A DNA stretch of 64,000 nucleotides from Corynebacterium coyleae (GTDB lineage Bacteria > Actinomycetota > Actinomycetes > Mycobacteriales > Mycobacteriaceae): assembly GCF_030408635.1 (NCBI RefSeq), contig NZ_CP047198.1, positions 2,232,001 to 2,296,000 of the forward strand, read 5' to 3'. The position numbers and the translations under genes are program-made. Below the pieces are notes generated by a model. That model saw nothing but the letters and a program-made list of their open reading frames with translations, was not told where the DNA came from and did not search any database. The number at the start of each line of letters is the position of its first letter. Position 1 is the stretch's first letter. This document shows positions 20,084-28,841 of this stretch, piece by piece.

Positions 20084-21747
20084 CGCAGGTCCTCCTCGTC
20101 GGCGCGCGCGACCCAGTCACGGAATGTCTCAGCGCCCTCACGCTTATCGACGAAGCGCTGCACCACCCGGGCCACATACTCCGTCAACTCACTGGACAAC
20201 ACCTTGTGACCACGCAGTTTCCGGCCAAAGTTCGCGCCCTCGCCGATCGTGCCGCCAAGGTGTACCTGGAAGCCTTCGACCTTCTCGCCGTGGCCGTTAT
20301 CCACCATCTGGCCCTTCAAACCGATGTCGGAGACCTGGTGGCGGGCGCAGGCGTTCGGGCAACCGTTGAGCGAAATGGTGATCGGCGAGTCGAGGTCCCC
20401 GAAGCGCTCCTCCAACTCGTCGGCGAGTTCGATGGCGCGGGACTTGGTGGTCACGTGCGCCAACTTGCAATACTCCAGGCCGGTGCACGACAGCAGGCCG
20501 CGGCGGAACTCGCTCGGCTTGGAGTACAGGCCCATCTCCTCCAGATCCGCCTGGAGGTTTGCTGCGGTGTCTGGCGCAACCCCGAGCAGCAGGACCTCCT
20601 TGAACGGGGTGAAGCGCAGATCCGTCACGCCGTACTTCTCCGCCAGGTCAGCCAGGGCGATGAGCTGCTCGCCCGACATGTGGCCCAACGTTGGCTTCAC
20701 GCCGATGTAGACGTTGCCGTCTTTCTGCTCATGCACGCCGATGTGGTCACGATCCACCAGATTGTTCGGGGCGTGCGGGCCGTCCGGGAGCCTGTACCCC
20801 AAGTAGTCCTCCTCGAGGATCTGGCGGAACTTCTCCACACCCCACTCCGCGACCAGGAACTTCAGACGTGCACGGTTGCGCAGGCGACGGTAACCGTAAT
20901 CGCGGAAGATGCGCACCACGTTCGCCCACACGTCCGGGACCTGCTCGAGGGTGACAAAGGCGCCGAGGGATTGTGCCAGCATCGGGTTCGTCGACAAGCC
21001 GCCGCCCACATAGCACTCGAAGCCGGGGCCGAGTTCAGGGTGCTCGACACCGATGAAGGCGAGATCGTTGATCTCGTGGACCACATCTTGGCGTGCGTTG
21101 CCGGAGATCGCGGACTTGAACTTGCGCGGCAGGTTTTGGAACTCGTCTGCGGTAACGATCTCCTGGATCTGCCTGATCGCAGGCGTGGCGTCGATGATCT
21201 CGTCCTTGGCAATGCCGGCCACCGGCGAACCCAGGATCACGCGCGGCACATCCCCGCAGGCATCCCAGGTGTTCAGGCCGTTCGCCTCGAGCTTCTCCCA
21301 GATCGCCGGGACATCCTCGATGCGCACCCAGTGGAACTGGATGTTCTGCCGGTCCGTCAGGTCCACCGTGGAACGGGCGTAATCGCGGGACAACTCCCCG
21401 ACGGCGCGGGCCTGCGCGGTGGAGCAAATGCCGCCGTCAAAACGGATGCGCATCATGAAGTACTTGTCCTCCAGGACCGCGTTGTCCTCACCGGTGAACT
21501 CACCGCCCAGGTTCTGTTTGCGCTGGGTGTACAGGCCAAGCCACTTGAAGCGCGGGTACAGATCCTCGCGGTCAATCGAGTCGAAGCCGCCCTTGGAGTA
21601 GATGTCGATCACTCGCTGCTTCACGTCAAGGACCGGGGACGCCTGCTTGATTTCTTCATCGTGGTTGAGCGGCGCGGTGCCGTCGATAAGCCATTGCCCC
21701 TGCGGCTTCTTTGCGCGCGGTTTCGCGGTTTTCGTTGGTGCGGTCAC
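20080..21747 (-). CDS. cysI: Ferredoxin-type sulfite reductase
   Basis: A 555-residue siroheme/[4Fe-4S] enzyme reducing sulfite to sulfide. It has duplicated nitrite/sulfite-reductase half domains. The cluster ligands are in LLSCTGLEYCKLA and SLNGCPNACARHQ (near residues 422-468). The N-terminal residues (KTAKPRAKKPQGQWL) are Lys-rich. It is first in the cysIXHDNYZ operon. The divergent 270-bp region upstream carries TAGAC/GTCTA half-sites; electrons probably come from ferredoxin through the divergent FprA. Confidence 0.95.
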   Translation of the reverse strand: MTAPTKTAKPRAKKPQGQWLIDGTAPLNHDEEIKQASPVLDVKQRVIDIYSKGGFDSIDREDLYPRFKWLGLYTQRKQNLGGEFTGEDNAVLEDKYFMMRIRFDGGICSTAQARAVGELSRDYARSTVDLTDRQNIQFHWVRIEDVPAIWEKLEANGLNTWDACGDVPRVILGSPVAGIAKDEIIDATPAIRQIQEIVTADEFQNLPRKFKSAISGNARQDVVHEINDLAFIGVEHPELGPGFECYVGGGLSTNPMLAQSLGAFVTLEQVPDVWANVVRIFRDYGYRRLRNRARLKFLVAEWGVEKFRQILEEDYLGYRLPDGPHAPNNLVDRDHIGVHEQKDGNVYIGVKPTLGHMSGEQLIALADLAEKYGVTDLRFTPFKEVLLLGVAPDTAANLQADLEEMGLYSKPSEFRRGLLSCTGLEYCKLAHVTTKSRAIELADELEERFGDLDSPITISLNGCPNACARHQVSDIGLKGQMVDNGHGEKVEGFQVHLGGTIGEGANFGRKLRGHKVLSSELTEYVARVVQRFVDKREGAETFRDWVARADEEDLR

Positions 21748-21761
21748 GAGCCCTCCAAAAG

Positions 21762-21781
21762 TAGACCGATCGGTTCGTCTA
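21762..21781. promoter_or_regulatory. TAGAC...GTCTA operator-like sequence at cysI
   Basis: TAGAC (21762-21766) and GTCTA (21777-21781) flank CGATCGGTTC, just upstream of the cysI start. McbR, the TetR-type repressor of sulfur genes in C. glutamicum, binds TAGAC-N6-GTCTA. Here the spacing is 10, with an internal palindrome ACCGATCGGT, so this may be a variant McbR site or a CysR site. Inferred from sequence and the adjacent sulfur operon. Confidence 0.5.
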
Positions 21782-21947
21782 TGCGGTTAATTCTGACATT
21801 GGTGAGCAAGCATGCCGCACCACCCTGTCTAGCACAACCAAAACGCCGAAACTGCCGGTTAAGCGCGTGAATGTAATGCATTGAATGTTTGTTTACGAGC
21901 CCGCTTTAAGCACCTCTAAGGACACGAATGTAAATCGCTGAAACTTT

Positions 21948-21974
21948 AAGACCGCTCTGTCTATGCGCTATAGT
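21948..21974 (+). promoter_or_regulatory. McbR-type operator in the fprA promoter
   Basis: AAGAC-CGCTCT-GTCTA at 21948-21963 differs from the McbR consensus TAGAC-N6-GTCTA only at the first base, with correct spacing. TATAGT at 21969-21974 is a good -10 element, so the operator covers the -35 to -10 spacer. This places fprA under the same methionine/sulfur control as the divergent cys operon. Confidence 0.65.
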
Positions 21975-22019
21975 GTCAGTCATCGAAAAAATCCCCCTTT
22001 TGCGAAAGGACCATCACCT

Positions 22020-23390
22020 ATGAGCTTGCGCGTCGCCGTCATCGGCGCCGGCCCCGCCGGCATTTACGCCTCTGACCTGCTCATCCGCAACGAAGAGCAC
22101 GATATTCACGTCGACCTTTTCGAGCAGATGCCAGCACCGTTCGGCCTCATCCGCTACGGTGTTGCGCCCGACCACCCACGCATCAAGGGCATTGTGAAAT
22201 CCCTGCACAACGTGCTGGACAAAGACAACCTGCGCCTCATCGCCAACGTGACCGTCGGCCGTGACATCACCATCGACGAACTGCGCGACTACTACGACGC
22301 CGTCGTCCTCTCCACCGGCGCCGTGCGCGACCGCGAGCTGCTCATCCCGGGCGGCGACAAGTCCATCGGTGCCGGCGAGTTTGTCGGTTTCTACGACGGC
22401 AACCCGCGCTTCGAGCGCGATTGGAACCTCGAGGCCAAGGAAGTCGCCGTCATCGGCGTGGGCAACGTCGCCCTGGACATCTCCCGCGTACTGGCCAAGA
22501 CCGGCGACGAACTGGCTGTTACCGAAATCCCGGACAACGTCTACGAATCCCTGAAGAAGAACCAGGCCGAGACGGTCCACATGTTCGGCCGCCGTGGGCC
22601 CGCCCAGGCAAAGTTCACGCCGAAGGAGCTGCGCGAACTCGACCTGTCCGACACCATCCAGGTGCTCGTCGACCCGGAGGACATCGACTACGACAAGCTC
22701 TCCGAAGAAGTCCGTCGCGCCGACAAGTCCATCGACCTCAACTGCCAGGTGCTTGAGCAGTACGCCATGCGCGAGCCGGACGACTCCCCGCACAAGATCT
22801 ACATCCACTTCTTCGAGGAACCGGTCGAGGTGCTTACCGACGACGCCGGCAACATCACCGGCCTACGCACCGAGCGCCAGGAACTCGACGGCGAAGGCGG
22901 CATCCGCGGCACCGGCAAGTTCACCGACTGGCCAGTCCAGCAGGTCTACCACGCCGTCGGCTACCGCTCCGAGCCTGTCGAGGGCGTGCCGTTCGACCTC
23001 GAGCGCCACGTCATTCCTAACGACGGCGGCCGCGTCCTCGTCACCGCCGAAGAGGGTGCCGCACCGGAGGAGAAACTGTACGTCACCGGCTGGATCAAGC
23101 GCGGCCCGGTCGGCCTGATCGGCAACACCAAGTCGGACGCGAAGGAAACCACCGACATGCTCATCGCCGACGCCGACGCCGGCAAGCTCGCCACCCCGAC
23201 CCACACCGGCAAGGACGAGATCCTCGACCTGCTTCGCGAGCGCGGCATCGACTACGCCACCTGGGCCGGCTGGTACAAGCTCGACGAGGCCGAGCGCGCC
23301 CTCGGCGCTGCCGACGCGACCTTCCCGCGTGAGCGCAAGAAGATCGTCGAGTGGGAGGAAATGCTGGGCCACTCCCGCGCCGGCGAGTAA
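22020..23390 (+). CDS. fprA: Ferredoxin--NADP+ reductase (FprA/Fpr2 type)
   Basis: A 456-residue FAD/NADPH oxidoreductase that supplies reduced ferredoxin, here to sulfite reductase. FAD-binding GxGxxG is in VAVIGAGPAGIYASDLL, NADP-binding GVGNVALDISRVL near residue 150, and C-terminal VTGWIKRGPVGLIGNTKSDA is typical. The start at 22020 follows AAAGGACCATCACC; the frame upstream lies in the promoter. A second, diverged copy of its 3' end is found at 25498-25589. Confidence 0.95.
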   Translation: MSLRVAVIGAGPAGIYASDLLIRNEEHDIHVDLFEQMPAPFGLIRYGVAPDHPRIKGIVKSLHNVLDKDNLRLIANVTVGRDITIDELRDYYDAVVLSTGAVRDRELLIPGGDKSIGAGEFVGFYDGNPRFERDWNLEAKEVAVIGVGNVALDISRVLAKTGDELAVTEIPDNVYESLKKNQAETVHMFGRRGPAQAKFTPKELRELDLSDTIQVLVDPEDIDYDKLSEEVRRADKSIDLNCQVLEQYAMREPDDSPHKIYIHFFEEPVEVLTDDAGNITGLRTERQELDGEGGIRGTGKFTDWPVQQVYHAVGYRSEPVEGVPFDLERHVIPNDGGRVLVTAEEGAAPEEKLYVTGWIKRGPVGLIGNTKSDAKETTDMLIADADAGKLATPTHTGKDEILDLLRERGIDYATWAGWYKLDEAERALGAADATFPRERKKIVEWEEMLGHSRAGE

Positions 23391-23454
23391 CGCCGGCGCC
23401 CCGGCGCTCCGGCGCCCCCGTGGCGTGCGCCAGAAGCGCGCCTCGTCATGTACA

Positions 23455-23629
23455 CCGAATCGACACGTCCGCGCGACGTGTCGATTTTTTGTTGCAAAAT
23501 CGACATGACGCACCCCGCGCACCGTAGCGGCCCCCACAGCCAAAAAGGCGATATCGTCTTTTGCACCGATCGGCGAGACGCGACCTGGGGTTTTGCAACG
23601 GCGCACCCTGTAAAAGACGATATCGGGGT
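23455..23629. repeat. Double-palindrome element copy 1 beside fic (GGCGATATCG arms)
   Basis: The copy contains a palindrome (CGTGTCGATTTTTT...AAAATCGACATG), then AAAAAGGCGATATCGTCTTTT-type arms, a core GCGACCTGGGGTTTTGCAAC, then AAAAGACGATATCG. It is nearly the same as 24725-24912 on the other side of the fic gene. Its right arm is cut at GATATCGGGG exactly where the fic stop codon (23630) begins. Confidence 0.8.
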
Positions 23630-24724
23630 TTAGCGTCGGGTCAGCACCTCGAGCGCTGCCGTGTTCAGAAACACCTTCGACCGCCCCGCCTTCTGTTCTT
23701 CGAGGATGCCGGCCTCGACCAGCTGCGACAGCCACATCGATGCTGTCTGCCGCTTCGCCAGTCCCGCATCGATCACGTCCGTGATGCGGACATACGGCTG
23801 AACGAACAGCAGCTCCGCCAGTTCGGCTGCTGGCGAGATGCCGGCTTCGCGGACACGGACGGTGGTGGTGTCCTGGAGGGTGCGAAGGTCGTCGATAAGC
23901 AAGCTTGTGCTCCGGGCCGACTCAGTCACCGCGTTGACCATGAACAGGATCCACTGCTCCCACCCACCGTCCGCGGTGACCGCGCGCAGCAGCCGGTAAT
24001 ACTCCGCTTTCCTATCGACGATCGTCCCTGACAGATACAGCACCGGCAGTGACAACACCTTCTCTTGCAGCAACAACAAGATGTTGAGGATGCGGCCGGT
24101 GCGGCCGTTGCCGTCGTAAAACGGGTGGATAGCTTCGAACTGGTAATGCGTCACCGCCATCAACACCAGCGGATCCAACCCGTGGTCCGAGTAGATGTAG
24201 CGTTCCCACGCCGAAAGGTGGCGTTGCAGCACGTCGAGGCCTTCGGGTGGGGTGTACGCGCGCGTGCCCGTGACCGGGTCGCCGATGTAGGTACCCGGTG
24301 TTGAGCGGAGCGTGGCCTGCCCACCCTGCAGGGTCGAGCACACCTCAACCGCAACCTTCTCCGACACCGGCCTATCCGCGATCAGGTCCACGCCGCGCCG
24401 CAGAGCATCGCGGTAGCGCAGCGCTTCCTTGGTTGCCGGCGTAGGCTCCAGATCGATGCTCCACTGAGCCCGGAACAGCTCATCGTTCGTGGTCACAATG
24501 TTTTCGATCTCTGTCGATGCCTGCGCCTCACGCAACGGGATAGTGGAGGTGATGATCTCCGGGTTCGGGATCAACCGGCATGCGGTGTTGAGGGCGGCCA
24601 GTTCGCTGCGAGCGTCGATAACAGCCTTGAGCACCTTTGCGGTCTCAAGCGTGTGCTGTGGTGGCAGCGGCGGAAGATCGTTGTACGGCTTCGCAGGGTC
24701 GAACGCCGCTGTGTTTCCAGTCAT
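23630..24724 (-). CDS. Fic-domain AMP-transferase (self-inhibited class II type)
   Basis: A 364-residue protein. The catalytic Fic motif is complete, HPFYDGNGRTGR (near residue 210). An N-terminal STEIEN (about residue 70) fits the inhibitory (S/T)xxxE(G/N) helix of class II Fic proteins, whose Glu blocks ATP. The C-terminus carries a winged-helix (ELLFVQPYVRITDVIDAGLAKR, VEAGILEEQ). Such enzymes AMPylate protein targets and regulate themselves. The start MTGNTAAFD at 24724 was preferred over an upstream extension into the repeat. The gene sits exactly between two copies of one palindromic element. Confidence 0.88.
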   Translation of the reverse strand: MTGNTAAFDPAKPYNDLPPLPPQHTLETAKVLKAVIDARSELAALNTACRLIPNPEIITSTIPLREAQASTEIENIVTTNDELFRAQWSIDLEPTPATKEALRYRDALRRGVDLIADRPVSEKVAVEVCSTLQGGQATLRSTPGTYIGDPVTGTRAYTPPEGLDVLQRHLSAWERYIYSDHGLDPLVLMAVTHYQFEAIHPFYDGNGRTGRILNILLLLQEKVLSLPVLYLSGTIVDRKAEYYRLLRAVTADGGWEQWILFMVNAVTESARSTSLLIDDLRTLQDTTTVRVREAGISPAAELAELLFVQPYVRITDVIDAGLAKRQTASMWLSQLVEAGILEEQKAGRSKVFLNTAALEVLTRR

Positions 24725-24912
24725 GTCGAAAGAATAAACACGTCCGCGCGATGTGTCGATTTTTTGTTGCAAAATCGACATGACGCACCCCGCGGACCGC
24801 TGCTACAACCACAGCCCAAAAGGCGATATCGTCTTTTACACCAACCACCGGACTGCGACCTGGGGTTTTGCAACGGCGCACCCTGTAAAAGGCGATATCG
24901 TCTTTTAGGCAG
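24725..24912. repeat. Double-palindrome element copy 2 beside fic
   Basis: It carries CGATGTGTCGATTTTTTG...CAAAATCGACATGACG, then AAAAGGCGATATCGTCTTTT, the core GCGACCTGGGGTTTTGCAACG, and a second full AAAAGGCGATATCGTCTTTT. The arms are perfect 20-bp palindromes with flanking A and T runs. It directly abuts the fic start codon, so fic transcription probably begins inside it. Confidence 0.8.
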
Positions 24913-24966
24913 CAGCACGCCAGAAACGTCTACACTTGCCCGGTTACCTACAGAAAGGGCACCCAC

Positions 24967-25500
24967 GTGGATCTCATCCGCTTAACCACGCGATTTGGAA
25001 AACGCTACGCGCCGACGATTGCGCTGGTTATCGTGCTCCAGCTGGTCACCACCCTGGCCACGCTGTACCTGCCGGATTTGAACGCGGACATCATCAACAA
25101 CGGTGTCGCACAGGCTGACGTGCCGTACATCTGGCGGGTCGGCCGCACGATGCTGGTGGTGGCGCTGGTGCAGGTCGTGGCGGCTATCGGGGCGACGTGG
25201 TTCGCATCCAAGGCCGCGATGAAAACGGGCCGCGATGTCCGCGCGGCGGTGTACGAGCGCGTAACGGGCTTTGACCACGAGGACATGTCACACTTCGGCA
25301 CCGCCACCTTGGTCACGCGCGGGACGAACGACGTGCAGCAGGTGCAGATGACGTTCCTGCTGTTCATGAACTTTATGGTGGCAGCGCCGATCATGGCTAT
25401 CGGCGGCATCATCATGGCGTTGCGCCAGGATGCGGGCATGTCGTGGCTGGTGGCCACGGCGGTGCTGGTGCTCACCGTGGTTGTCGGTATCACTGCAGCG
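24967..25500 (+). pseudogene. 5' fragment of the ABC exporter gene (duplicate of 31010 onward)
   Basis: The first ~178 codons, from GTG 24967, match the exporter subunit at 31010: MDLIRL start, then an almost unbroken identical stretch from about 25036 to 25430. Differences concentrate in the first ~70 bp and last ~60 bp. The match stops at 25497, within the transmembrane domain, and the frame then enters unrelated sequence, ending at 25608. Without an ATPase domain this cannot be an exporter. A ribosome site (AGAAAGGGCAC) remains. Confidence 0.9.
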
Positions 25501-25589
25501 CTGCCAACCCGACCTTCCCGCGTGAGCGCAAGAAGATCGTCGAGTGGGAAGACATGCTGGGTCACTCCACGCACAAGCGCGAGGGTTAA
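25498..25589 (+). pseudogene. 3' end of a second fprA allele joined to the exporter fragment
   Basis: From GCGCTGCC (25498) to TAA (25589) the sequence matches the last ~28 codons of fprA (TFPRERKKIVEWE then D for E, MLGHS) but ends THKREG rather than RAGE. It is thus a different allele, not a copy of the neighbour. It is out of frame with the upstream ABC fragment. Together they mark the joining point of two versions of the fprA-exporter interval. Confidence 0.85.
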
Positions 25590-25666
25590 TCAAGACGGCA
25601 CCTTCTAGATCGACAACTCGTGGTCGGGGCGACGTCATTTCGAATCAACAGACATTTCGTTGCCTT

Positions 25667-25697
25667 CATGTCGATTTTTACGGTGAAAATCGACATG
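25667..25697. repeat. Perfect 12-bp palindrome CATGTCGATTTT...AAAATCGACATG
   Basis: The arms at 25667-25678 and 25686-25697 flank TACGGTG. The same arm sequence occurs in the elements beside fic (23.48 and 24.76 kb). It follows the fprA-allele relic, as the first fic element follows fprA itself, so it is probably the matching position on the second haplotype. Confidence 0.8.
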
Positions 25698-25750
25698 TCA
25701 GCTTCTGCGATCACGATTCGGGTAATAGGCATCCCAGCCCGCGTCGGGAA

Positions 25751-25851
25751 TTCTGCTACTAGCTGCGCCCTTCTCAGGATCGGTTTTCGGATCTCAAACC
25801 CGAGGTCAGCTACGATAACCCAACCTGGGGGACCTGCACAAAGTAGCAGAA
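25751..25851. repeat. Element-like inverted repeat with ACCTGGGG core
   Basis: TTCTGCTACT (25751-25760) and AGTAGCAGAA (25842-25851) are a perfect 10-bp inverted repeat enclosing about 80 nt that include CAACCTGGGGGACC. The rest of the 278-bp gap (25609-25886) holds the palindrome at 25667 and no gene I can support. The core links it to the double-palindrome family, although only one arm pair is clear. Confidence 0.5.
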
Positions 25852-25886
25852 GTCCAGAGGCCGAGGAATGTGGATAGGGCCGCACT

Positions 25887-26537
25887 TCAGATAAGCTCAG
25901 CTTCCCTCACCAAGAGTGCCAGTTGAACGCGGTTACCGATTCCGAGTTCATCAAAAATCTTCGTCAAGTGGGTTTTGACCGTAGCGGTTGATAACAACAT
26001 CGCTCTCGCTATCTCCTGATTAGTTAAGCTCTGTGCAACTAAGATCGCTATTTCCGTTTCCCTTTCGCTAAGGCCCGCTAGGGCCTGTTGAGCTTCAACC
26101 CGCCGATTAACCTGGCCGTCCCGGGTGTACGCGTCAAGCAGGATGCGAGTATGACGAGGGGAAAGAGTGACCTTGCCAGCGGAGGTGTCCCTAATTGCTT
26201 GGATTACGGATTCAGGAGGCGCGTCTTTCAATAGGAACCCGATAGCACCGGTCTCAAGGACCTCCATGACGGTCGATTCATTATCGAATGCAGTCATCAT
26301 CAATATTGCTTGGCTATGCCCAGCCTTGAGAATCGATTCGGCAACTTGAAGGCCTCCAACGTTTGGCATCCGGACGTCCAGAACAACCACGTCGGGACGC
26401 AGACTCGGAAGCTGATCAATAGCCTCAGCACCGCTTCCTGCTTCGCCGACAACTTCGATATCGTCGGTCGCTTGGAGTATGAACTTCAAGCCCCGGCGAA
26501 CCATCGGATCATCATCCACTAGGTACACACGTATCAT
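25887..26537 (-). CDS. NarL/LuxR-type response regulator
   Basis: A 216-residue regulator. The receiver domain has VDDDPMVRRGL, phospho-acceptor Asp in DVVVLDVRMPNVGG (about 54), Thr in LMMTAFDNE and Lys in LLKDAPPE. The C-terminal LuxR HTH is LSERETEIAILVAQSLTNQEIA and STATVKTHLTKIFDELG. It follows its kinase by 12 bp. The locus has clearly lower GC than the flanking core genes. The probable target is the divergent small-protein/ABC operon starting at 27954. Confidence 0.92.
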   Translation of the reverse strand: MIRVYLVDDDPMVRRGLKFILQATDDIEVVGEAGSGAEAIDQLPSLRPDVVVLDVRMPNVGGLQVAESILKAGHSQAILMMTAFDNESTVMEVLETGAIGFLLKDAPPESVIQAIRDTSAGKVTLSPRHTRILLDAYTRDGQVNRRVEAQQALAGLSERETEIAILVAQSLTNQEIARAMLLSTATVKTHLTKIFDELGIGNRVQLALLVREAELI

Positions 26538-26549
26538 CCGATGGTCTCC

Positions 26550-27743
26550 CTATGCGATCACCGATTTGGGCCAAGGGACTATAACGTGTAGTTCAAAGCG
26601 ACCGGACCGCTCTCCAAACCGCACAACGCCACCGAACTTGCTTACTCGCCGTTCTACCCGTTTCAAACCCGTCCCACGGCGCTTCTTAACTAGATCTCCC
26701 GATTCAACCTCACGCACGGAGTTCTGGATATAGATTTGTAATTCGCCTCCTTCGCTGCCACTCAGTTCAATAGAAATCGGGCTTTGTGGAGCATGAACGC
26801 TGGCATTGGCTAGAGCCTCTTGAACTACTTGCGAGACGAGCTGGCGCATTTCCTGTGGCATTGCATCCAACTGGCGAAGCGATCTAGTGTTTAGCGTAAT
26901 GTCGGCCCCGCTTCTCCGATTTTCAGCCACGATCGCAGCTAAATCTTCGGGGGCCTGGAAAGCCGACGCATCGTCCAAGCGGTCAATAAGAACTCTGAGG
27001 TCCGCTAACGTCTCTACCGCGGTCTCTCGTATCAATTGGGCGTTCTCCTTGATCACGTCGGGGCCAGCTTCGGCGTTGACCTCGAGGCCACCCGCTTGCA
27101 GTGACAACAGCGCTAACTTATGGCCAACATGATCGTGCGCTTCATTGGCGATCCGGGCTCGCTCCCTGAGGACGGCCTCTGTAGCCACCCTTTGCCGCTC
27201 CAGCTCTTTATGCTGCGCAATCACCCGGTACGACTCAACCAGATTTCTATTGTAGGAAATAACCAGCCCAGCCAGGAACGGCGCAATGACGAGAACCGTG
27301 CCTTCAACCAGCCAGGCAATAGTTGGATCATTGGTTTCCTTCTCACCCGCCTGAACAGTGACGATCGTTTCCTTATCCGACCACCCGACTCGGCAGAGGA
27401 CGAAGGCAGCGACCACAGCCGCGAAACTGCCCCATCCTCGCTTACGCAGTGCCAAGTTGAACACGGTCGGAAGAAAGAAGACGTTAGTTACAAAAAGAGC
27501 ACAAACTGCTGGCGGAAAAAGAACCAGAAAGGGATATCGTTTGCGTTGAAATTGCAGCGCGATCATCAATGCGATTAGCGCTATTAACGCCACCCGACTT
27601 TGCTCGCTAGCTCCGCTCAGTGAGACGAAACCGATCAAGCAGATTGACGCAAGGTAGATGAGGTCGCTCCACGTCCGACCCCTAAAGGGATCGTCACCCG
27701 AATCTGAGACTACGCGCTCCAAAGTGACACCCCGTTTAGTCAC
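26550..27743 (-). CDS. Sensor histidine kinase (HisKA_3 type)
   Basis: About 397 residues from GTG 27743, chosen for the AAGGA four bases upstream; a TTG at 27761 lacks a ribosome site. Five or so N-terminal membrane spans (WSDLIYLASICLIGFVSLSG, RVALIALIALMIALQF, a LVLFPPAVCALFV stretch, FAAVVAAFVLCRV, TVLVIAPFLAGLVI) have short loops, as in sensors of membrane or peptide stress. The phospho-acceptor His is in ARIANEAHDHVGHKLALLSL, the N box in VVQEALANASVHA and the G region in RRGTGLKRVERRV. Paired with the regulator at 25887. Confidence 0.9.
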   Translation of the reverse strand: MTKRGVTLERVVSDSGDDPFRGRTWSDLIYLASICLIGFVSLSGASEQSRVALIALIALMIALQFQRKRYPFLVLFPPAVCALFVTNVFFLPTVFNLALRKRGWGSFAAVVAAFVLCRVGWSDKETIVTVQAGEKETNDPTIAWLVEGTVLVIAPFLAGLVISYNRNLVESYRVIAQHKELERQRVATEAVLRERARIANEAHDHVGHKLALLSLQAGGLEVNAEAGPDVIKENAQLIRETAVETLADLRVLIDRLDDASAFQAPEDLAAIVAENRRSGADITLNTRSLRQLDAMPQEMRQLVSQVVQEALANASVHAPQSPISIELSGSEGGELQIYIQNSVREVESGDLVKKRRGTGLKRVERRVSKFGGVVRFGERSGRFELHVIVPWPKSVIA

Positions 27744-27953
27744 AAAATCCTTGACCAGCAAAAAACAGGCGGAACATTGCGCAATTCTAGCTCGTCAACA
27801 CACCCTCGGGCAACTAAGGATTCATAGCTACTTGGCCAAATTTAAATGTCCAGTTGGCTGATACCCGGATCGGACCCGGTAATTCAAACTGAGGATGGCG
27901 GTCAAACGGTCGCCCTCCCCACTGAAGTCAACGGAAATAGAAAGGAGTACACA

Positions 27954-28352
27954 TTGGACAAGGAAAACGTTGCCCCGTTCGAAATGGAGCGGATCGACTA
28001 CCCGGTAATCGAGGAAGACGCTCTAATGCCCCCATTGAGCCAGGAGATGGTCCGACAGGAAGCAAAACAGGGGCTTCTCGAGATCAGAGATTTTGTGACC
28101 GGGGACGAGTTTGTCGCGATGCTGCAAGAACTGTATGCGCTACCGGTTCAGGAACGAGACGAGTTCGTTCGAGGCACGATCCTCGACGAAGATGAGTTAG
28201 AAGATCGAGGTATCCATGTGCCCGAGGGCCTGAAGATCCAACGTTCACGGTTTGGCGACGGCCGACCCACTCTGTTTTGCGTGGCGAAACTCTTGTCAGA
28301 CGGGGTCAGGAAAGTGACCTACACGTTCGACAGTGAGACGGCACTGGCTTAA
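27954..28352 (+). CDS. NHLP-like small protein A of the accessory cluster
   Basis: 132 residues starting at TTG 27954 after a good AAAGGAG. It is acidic. Residues ~75-100 (ELEDRGIHVPEGLKIQRSRF) recall the NHLP leader pattern of nitrile-hydratase-like peptide precursors and align with RERGVPVPDGLRFTTREFE of the third small gene (28842), so the two are paralogues. A hydrophobic PTLFCVAKLL follows. No signal peptide. It could be a peptide precursor, a regulator or an immunity component; no modifying enzyme is nearby. It is the first gene divergent from the sensor kinase. Confidence 0.6.
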   Translation: MDKENVAPFEMERIDYPVIEEDALMPPLSQEMVRQEAKQGLLEIRDFVTGDEFVAMLQELYALPVQERDEFVRGTILDEDELEDRGIHVPEGLKIQRSRFGDGRPTLFCVAKLLSDGVRKVTYTFDSETALA

Positions 28353-28363
28353 GAGGTGCACCT

Positions 28364-28789
28364 GTGGAAGCGACTAAGAAATTCACGGATAGAGCCAGTT
28401 TTCACGGCGCAACTAAAACTGAGCTCGAGTCGAATGATGCTGGTCGACGACTGTTCGGGCTTGCGAATCAGGCGGCTCTTTTTCCGCACCAAGGCGAAAT
28501 CTTTCTCAACGAGCAGGAATTGGTCCTTGGTGACTGGCTGACTCTGCGGCCCACTGATATCCAGGATGTTGACGTCGAGTTCACACCCGAGTATGGACGC
28601 TTCACAGCGGGCGGTAGCCGAGGCGGATTTCCCTCTCTCGGATTCGTTAGGGATCTTGGTAAGCCCCTGAACCTCTATCTCACTAACGGAGACAGAATCT
28701 CGCTTCTAGTGAACTTCAGACTGGTCAGTGGAACTAACGACAATAAGTCCTGGCTCGAGAAAATTCGCTCGTTCGCCAACATCGGATGA
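28364..28789 (+). CDS. PH-like domain small protein of the accessory cluster
   Basis: 141 residues starting at GTG 28364, 11 bp after protein A. The stretch LFPHQGEIFLNEQELVLGDW, then DIQDVDVEFTPEYGRFTAGG and RDLGKPLNLYLTNGDRISLLVNFR, has the strand pattern of bacterial PH/GRAM-like domains (glycine-started strand, ILxxPxDI-like turn). No membrane segment. Sandwiched between the two related NHLP-like genes, it may bind the membrane or the partner protein. Fold call is by eye. Confidence 0.5.
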   Translation: MEATKKFTDRASFHGATKTELESNDAGRRLFGLANQAALFPHQGEIFLNEQELVLGDWLTLRPTDIQDVDVEFTPEYGRFTAGGSRGGFPSLGFVRDLGKPLNLYLTNGDRISLLVNFRLVSGTNDNKSWLEKIRSFANIG

Positions 28790-28841
28790 CTCCCTTTGTT
28801 CACCCCCAAGCAAATCATTGCAATACCAGAAGGGATTCACC

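Noticed and set aside
24967-25608. A 213-codon frame that could be read as a complete short membrane protein
   Set aside because: Its first 178 codons duplicate the exporter at 31010 and the rest is out-of-frame fprA tail; it is a recombination scar.
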